A stretch of 64,000 nt of DNA from Cynocephalus volans (lineage: Eukaryota; Chordata; Mammalia; Dermoptera; Cynocephalidae): positions 50,276,907 through 50,340,906 of the forward strand of contig NC_084463.1 in assembly GCF_027409185.1 (NCBI RefSeq), read 5' to 3'. The notes under the pieces were generated by a model. The model had not been told where the DNA came from. It worked only from the letters and a program-made list of their open reading frames with translations, and searched no databases. Shown here one piece after another: positions 58,997 through 64,000 of this stretch (within the stretch, counting starts at the first letter, position 1; every line of letters begins with the position of its first letter). Made by a program: the position numbers and the translations under genes.

Positions 58997-60778
58997 AATC
59001 AGGTTCCTTTTAAAAAAAATTTAATTTAATTTTGTCAGTATACAATGTGCTTGATTATTGTGGCCATTTACCAAAAACTCCCTCCCTCCTCTCTCTCCCC
59101 CCTCCCTCACAACAATGTCCTTTCTGTTTGCTTGTCGTATCAATTTCAAGGAACTGTAATTGTTATGTCTTCCCTCCCCCTCCATTTTTTTTTGTGTGTG
59201 TGTTTATGCATTTATTTTTAGCTCCCACAAATAAGTGAGAACATGTGATATTTCTCTTTCTGTGCCTGACTCGTGTCACAATATAATTCTCTCTAGGTCC
59301 ATCTGTGTCTCTGCAAATGGCAGTATTTCATTCTTTTTTTATAGCTGAGTAGTATTCCGTTGTGTAGATATACCACATTTTCTGTATCCACTCATCTGAT
59401 GATGGACATCTGGGCTGGTTCCAGCTCTTAGCTATTGTAAAGACTGCTGCGATGAACATTGGGGAACAGGTATACCTTCGACTTGATGATTTCCATTCCT
59501 CAGGGTATATTCCCAGCAATGGGATAGCTGGGTCATATGGTAGATCTATCTGCAATTGTTTGAGGAACCTCCATACCATTTTCCATAGAGGCTGCACCAT
59601 TCTGAAGTCCCACCAACAATGTTCCTTTTTCTACACAACCTCGCCAGCATTTATCGTTCAGTCTTTTTGATATTAGCCATCCTAACTGGGGTGAGATGGT
59701 ATTTCAGTGTGGTTTTGATTTGCATTTCCCAAATGCTGAGTGATGTTCAGCATTTTTTCTTGTGTCTGTTGGCCATTCCTATATCTTCCTTTGAGAAATG
59801 CCAACATGCAGAAAGAGAAATCAAGAAAGCTTGCCCATTTACAATAGCAACCAAAAAAATAAAATACTAAAGAATTGAGTTAACCAAGGATGTGAAAATC
59901 TCTATAATGAGAACTACAAACCACTGCTGAGAGAAATTAGAGAGGATACAAGAAGATGGAAAGATAGCCCATGCTCTTGGATTGGAAGAATCAACATTGT
60001 GAAAATGTCCATACTACCCAAAGCAATATACAAATTCAATGCAATCCCCATCAAAATTCCAATGACATTTTTCTCAAAAATCGAAACAACTATCCAGACA
60101 TTTATATGGAACAACAAAAGACCATGCATAGCCAAAGCAATGCTGAGCAAAAAATAATAATAATAATAAAGCTGGAGGCATAACACTACCTGACTTTAAA
60201 CTATACTACAAAGCTATAATAACCAAAACAGCATAGTATTGGCATAAAAACAGACACACTGATCAATGGAATAGAATAGAGAATCCAGAAATCAACCTGC
60301 ACACCTACAGCCATCTGATCTTTGACAAAGGGACCAAGCCTATACACTGGGGAAGAGACTGCCTCTTCAGAAAATGGTGCTGGGAGAACTGTATATCAAT
60401 ATGCAGGAGAATGAAACTAGACCCATACCTTTCACCATACACTAAATTCAACTCAAAATGGATTAAAGAATTAAATATACACCCTGAAACAATAAAACTT
60501 CTTAAAGAAAACATAGGGGAAACACTTCAGAAAGTAGGACTGGACACAGACTTCATGAATATGACCCCAAAAGCACAGGCAACCAAAGGAAAAACAAACA
60601 AATGGGATTATATCAAACTAAAAAGCTTCTGCACAGCAAAAGAAACAATTAACAGAGTTAAAAGACAACCAACAGAGTGGGAGAAAATATTTGCAAAATA
60701 TACATCTGACAAAGTATTAATATCCAGAACATACAAGGAACTGAATCAACTTTACAAGAAAAAAACAAGCAACCCAAT
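58997..60778. mobile_element. 5'-inverted (twin-primed) L1 nested in the older L1
   Basis: From 59,010 to about 59,805 the sequence is an antisense L1 3' end ('gctgagtagtattccgttgt', 'catcctaactggggtgagat'). At about 59,811 it switches to sense L1 ORF2 ('atttacaatagcaaccaaaa', 'gcaatccccatcaaaattcc', 'gacacttcag'-like context) until 'aagcaacccaatt' at about 60,778. The two halves meet in consensus order with a small gap, the signature of twin priming. The sense part keeps an open piece of 127 residues at 60,411-60,794, a fragment of ORF2 and not a gene. Confidence 0.75.
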
Positions 60779-60880
60779 TTTTTTTTACTCTTAAGTTGTT
60801 TGAGTTCCTTGTACACTCTGGATATTTATGTGTTGTCAGATTCCTAGTTTTCAACTATTTTCTCCCATTTTATAGGTTGT
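60779..60880 (-). mobile_element. Outer antisense L1, continuation
   Basis: 'ttgagttccttgtacactct' and 'attttctcccattttatagg' continue the element at 58,065-58,996 with no gap in consensus order, then it is interrupted by LTR-like sequence. Confidence 0.7.
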
Positions 60881-61262
60881 AACAGGCTGAACAGAAGTGA
60901 TTCCATTTTGTTAAACTTCTAAATTAAAAAGTTTTTTTCTTACTCTTGTAACCTGAACTGCATAGCTTGCAGGTGGACATTAGAATACAATGATTTTCAT
61001 TCACATGACTTGCTAAAACATAATGACTTTTGCTCACACTGTACACAGAGTAATTATACAAGAAATTATTAATCCAGGTGGCTATTCTTTATTAGCTTAT
61101 GAACCAGATCTTTTTGAGGTTAACAGGAACTGAATCTGTGACTTGACATCATGGAAGACAGTCATCATGAATCAGTTCCCACCTGAGAAGTTCTTTGATG
61201 TTTATCTGATGCCTGCATATCCCTGCCTAGGGAACTGCGGCCTGAAAAGATACTTGAAATAA
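60881..61262 (+). mobile_element. LTR-like insertion in the antisense L1
   Basis: Starts 'tgtaacaggctgaacagaag', which has the TG start of an LTR, and runs to about 'gaaataatttcaac', where L1 sequence resumes. No internal retroviral sequence is attached. It looks like a solo LTR of an ERV whose family I cannot name. Confidence 0.4.
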
Positions 61263-61544
61263 TTTCAACCTTTAAAAATTTGTTGAGACTTCATTTGTCA
61301 CCTAACATGTGATCTGCTCTGGAGAATGTTCCATGTGTTGAAGAGAAGAACGTATATTCTGTGATTGTTAGAGGAAATTTTCTGTACATAGCTGCCAAGC
61401 CCAATTCACCTAAAGTGTAGTTTAAATTCTGTGTTTCTCTGTAAATATACAGGTCCTTAACTATAACCGTATTTGGGTTTATCTCTTTCTTGAGGTCTAA
61501 TAGCGTTTGCTCTATATATCTGGGTGTTCAAGTGTTGGGTGTGT

Positions 61545-61602
61545 GGCTGACCTTTGTGTTACAACACCATGCTCTAACCAGCTCAGCTAATGGCTAGCTC
61601 AG
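61545..61602 (-). mobile_element. t-SINE fragment inside L1
   Basis: On the minus strand it reads 'gccattagctgagctggtta' then 'gagcatggtgttgtaacaca', the 5' part of the tRNA-derived SINE. L1 sequence continues on both sides ('caagtgttgggtg' and 'tgcatatataattatg'), so it inserted into the L1. Confidence 0.7.
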
Positions 61603-63244
61603 TTGCATATATAATTATGTCTTCTTGCTGGGTAGATCTCTTTGTCATTATATAACGGACTTCCTTTCATGAGTTTTCATTTAAAGCCTATTTTATTCAA
61701 TATAATAATAGTGATTCCTGCTCATTTTTGGTTTCCTTTTGTGTGGTATGTATTTTTCCATCCCTTCACTTTTAGCCTGTGTGTGTTTTTACAGGTGAGG
61801 CAAGTCTCTTGTAGACCACATAGTGTTGGGTCTAGCTTCTGAATCCAATCAGTCAGTCTTTGTCTTTTGAGTGGGGAATTTAATCCATTTACACTTAGGG
61901 TTGTTATTGAAAGCTATTGTTTTACTCCTGGCATATTATCAATTTTAATTTGAAGGTTTTAAATATTTCATTCTTTCCTTTCCTTTTTGTTTTCTGTCTG
62001 CAGTGTTTATTGGTCTTTTGATGTGGTATAGTTTCTTTCTGTTTCTCATTTGCATATCTGCTCTACAAGTAGTGCTTGTTCTTTCCTGTGTACTCATGGT
62101 GGTGATTATCATTCTTTGGATTCCAGGCGCAGGACTTCCTTAAAGATTTCTTGTACAGTTGGTCTTGTGGTGGTGAACTCCTGCAGTTTTTGTTTGGGAA
62201 ATACTCTCCCTTTTATTTCCAAATTATATCCTTGCTGGGGTATAGTATTTTTGGTTGGCAGCTTTGTTCTTTTAGTACTTGGAGTATATCATCCCATTCT
62301 CTTCTGACATGTAGACTTTTTGCTGAGAAGTCTGCTGTTGGTATGATGGGGACTCCCTTATATATGACTTGACACTTTTACTCTTTTCAAGATTCTATCT
62401 TTTTCTTTGACTTTTGACAGTTTGATTACAATGTACCTCAGAGAGGACCTTTTTGTATTGAATCAATTTGGGTATCTTTGAGCCTCTTGGATCTGGAAGT
62501 CTGTATCTCTCTCAATACCTAGGATGTTTTCTGCTATTATTTTATTGAATATGTTTTTGATAACTTCTCCTTTCTTCTCCCCTTCTGAACACCCATGATT
62601 TGGATGTTTGTGTGTGTGCTCAAGGTGCTCTGCTAGCTCTCTTAGATTTTCCTTAATTAAAAAAAAAATTTTTTTTTGTCTGCTTGGATTATTTAGAAAA
62701 GACTGTCTCTGAGATTAGAAATTCTTTCTTCCCCTTGCTCTAGCCTACTGCTTATACACTCAATTGTAGTTAGCATTTCATTCAATGAGGCTTTCAGTTC
62801 CAGTTCTGGTACATTCTTTTGTACAGTATATCTCTTTGTAAATTTCCTCTTTCACATCCTGGGTGGTTTTTCTCATTTCTTTGTGTTGTCTGACTGAGTC
62901 TTCCTGTATCTCACTGAGTTGTTTTAAGATTATTACTCAGAATTCTCTTTCAGATATTTCAAGAGTTTCCTGTTTGGGGGCTGTTATTTGAGAATTGTAG
63001 TCTTTCTTTTTTGGTGTCATTTTGTTTTGTTTGTTCATATTTCTGGTATCCTTGCAATGATGTCTAGTCATCTGATGGAATGGTTGTTTCTTCTATTACT
63101 CTGGGGTGGCTTTTGAGGAGAGACTCCCTCCTGTACATTTGCTATATATTGTCCATTGGGCAGGGTGTTTTAGTTTTGGCTCTGGGTGGACTCAGTAGTT
63201 TCAATAGTTCTAGGTAGACTCTGTGATTCTAGGTCGACTCAGTA

Positions 63245-63600
63245 ATTCTGGAGGGTGCTTGCAGCTATATCTGTGACTAAGGTGCATGTGCAGCTGAGCC
63301 TATGCAGGTCAGAAGGGGCCATGTGGGCAGCTGAGTTGGCTGGGCCATGTGGGTGGCTGAGACCACAAGTGCAGGTGTGGTCACACAGATGGCTGTGGTG
63401 GCTAAGACCACACAGGTGACTGGATGTCTGAGGTCACGTGGGCAGCTGGGACTGCATGGACTGCAGGATGGCTGTGCCCTTGCTAGTGGGTGGAGCCAGG
63501 TAGGCAGCTGGGGTTGCATAGGTGGCTGGATGGCAGGGTTCACACTGGCAGGTGGGGCCACATTAGTAGGTCAGTCGGTGGAGCTATGTGTGTGGCTAGA
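63245..63600. repeat. Degenerate GC-rich tandem units at an L1 5' end
   Basis: Repeated variants of 'gtgggcagctg', 'gtgggtggctgag' and 'caggtggctgga' at irregular spacing of roughly 25-45 bases. Similar but shorter GC-rich stretches close the L1 copies at 16.4 and 25.2 kb. Confidence 0.6.
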
Positions 63601-63610
63601 CAGCCAAAAG

Positions 63611-64000
63611 AAGCACCAGGATAATATTGACTCAAGGGTTTAGTGGTCTCCACATTTTGAGTATTACAGTTCAATTCCAGTAAAGTAATATTTGGGCATG
63701 GATTAGTAATACATGTGTAAAATAAAAAGAAAAAAATGTAATTAACTATATATAATGTTATTACCATATTTATATGTTATGTTATATGCCAAAAAGAAAT
63801 AAAATAATTAGATAAAATAACATAAAGGTTTTAATATTTTCTTTTTTCACCCCAAGAGATATTCAGCTCACCCCTTCTAACTCCTGTCCCTCACTCTGTA
63901 AATGACTATTGCATACTGAAAAAGACAATTCTAGATAATCAAATGGTGTCTTTAGCCAACAAGGCTTTTGAGGTACTGTGTACTGAGGCTGGGAACAAGC
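63611..64000. other. AT-rich end of the window, nothing recognised
   Basis: AT-rich sequence with no frame, repeat or signal that I can name. Confidence 0.4.

Larger units (their letters stand above)
61263..63610 (-). mobile_element. Outer antisense L1, 5' part with GC-rich end
   Basis: 'cacctaacatgtgatctgct' and 'gtgttgaagagaag' (ORF2), then 'agaagtctgctgttggtatg' and 'cagtttgattacaatgtacc' (ORF1 and 5' region), run to a GC-rich end at 63,240-63,610 rich in 'gtgggcagctg'-like units. Frames are broken. A t-SINE fragment is inserted at 61,545-61,602. Confidence 0.7.

Noticed and set aside
60411-60794. A 127-residue plus-strand protein
   Set aside because: It is a piece of L1 ORF2 in the inverted half of a twin-primed L1.
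63347-63643. Frames of 94-98 residues on both strands near 63.4 kb
   Set aside because: They arise from degenerate GC-rich units at an L1 5' end and show no domain.

Overview
This is a stretch of a placental-mammal nuclear genome: genes split by long introns, old L1 elements, MaLR long terminal repeats (LTRs), hAT and mariner DNA transposon relics, and only one CpG-rich patch in 64 kb. Short elements derived from an isoleucine-type tRNA (about 8.05, 43.5, 54.6 and 61.6 kb) are the main clue to lineage. They resemble the t-SINEs described from colugos (Dermoptera), and I see no Alu, rodent B1/B2, carnivore or ruminant SINEs. A colugo is my best guess; a bat with a similar tRNA-derived SINE is the main alternative.

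The main gene-like object runs left to right from about 9.87 to 41.69 kb. It is a copy of DIDO1 (death-inducer obliterator 1) that keeps its introns. Fourteen coding exons can be placed, all with GT donors and thirteen with AG acceptors, giving in order: the N-terminal region, a PHD finger (exons 1-2), a cysteine-rich segment (exon 3), a TFIIS central domain (exons 5-7) and a SPOC domain (exons 11-14). It ends in a short, DIDO2-like C-terminus and a polyadenylation signal at 41,660. The copy is decaying. PHD zinc ligands and cage aromatics are substituted, exon 8 carries a frameshift and early stop, the acceptor of exon 11 reads AA instead of AG, and exon 14 has two further frameshifts. Because introns are kept, it arose by DNA duplication and not by retroposition. 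Skipping exon 8 and using an upstream AG for exon 11 would together keep a frame open through the SPOC domain, so it may not be entirely dead.

On the opposite strand, from about 57.3 kb leftward, lies the 5' part of a KRAB-type gene: a CpG-rich probable promoter (57.0-57.37 kb), a candidate ATG exon (55.63-55.76 kb) and an intact 127-base KRAB-A exon (44.39-44.52 kb). I find no KRAB-B exon and no zinc-finger exon in the remaining 44 kb, so the gene is either very long, truncated, or a KRAB-only relic. It is convergent with the DIDO1-like copy.

The rest is mainly repeat. 1-2.1 kb is MaLR internal sequence. 4.2-5.9 kb is a hAT transposon with an MST-like LTR inside it. The introns of the DIDO1-like copy hold an MLT1 element (12.9-13.5 kb) and L1 pieces (14.4-16.7 and 20.7-25.3 kb). 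47.8-52.8 kb is LTR and sense L1. 53.4-55.4 kb holds a mariner-type miniature element, an old gammaretrovirus-like pol fragment and two MaLR LTRs in inverted orientation. 58.0-63.6 kb is a nested set in which a 5'-inverted (twin-primed) L1 sits inside an older antisense L1 that also carries an LTR and a SINE fragment. Exon boundaries come from splice signals plus similarity to remembered DIDO1 protein; repeat boundaries are approximate.
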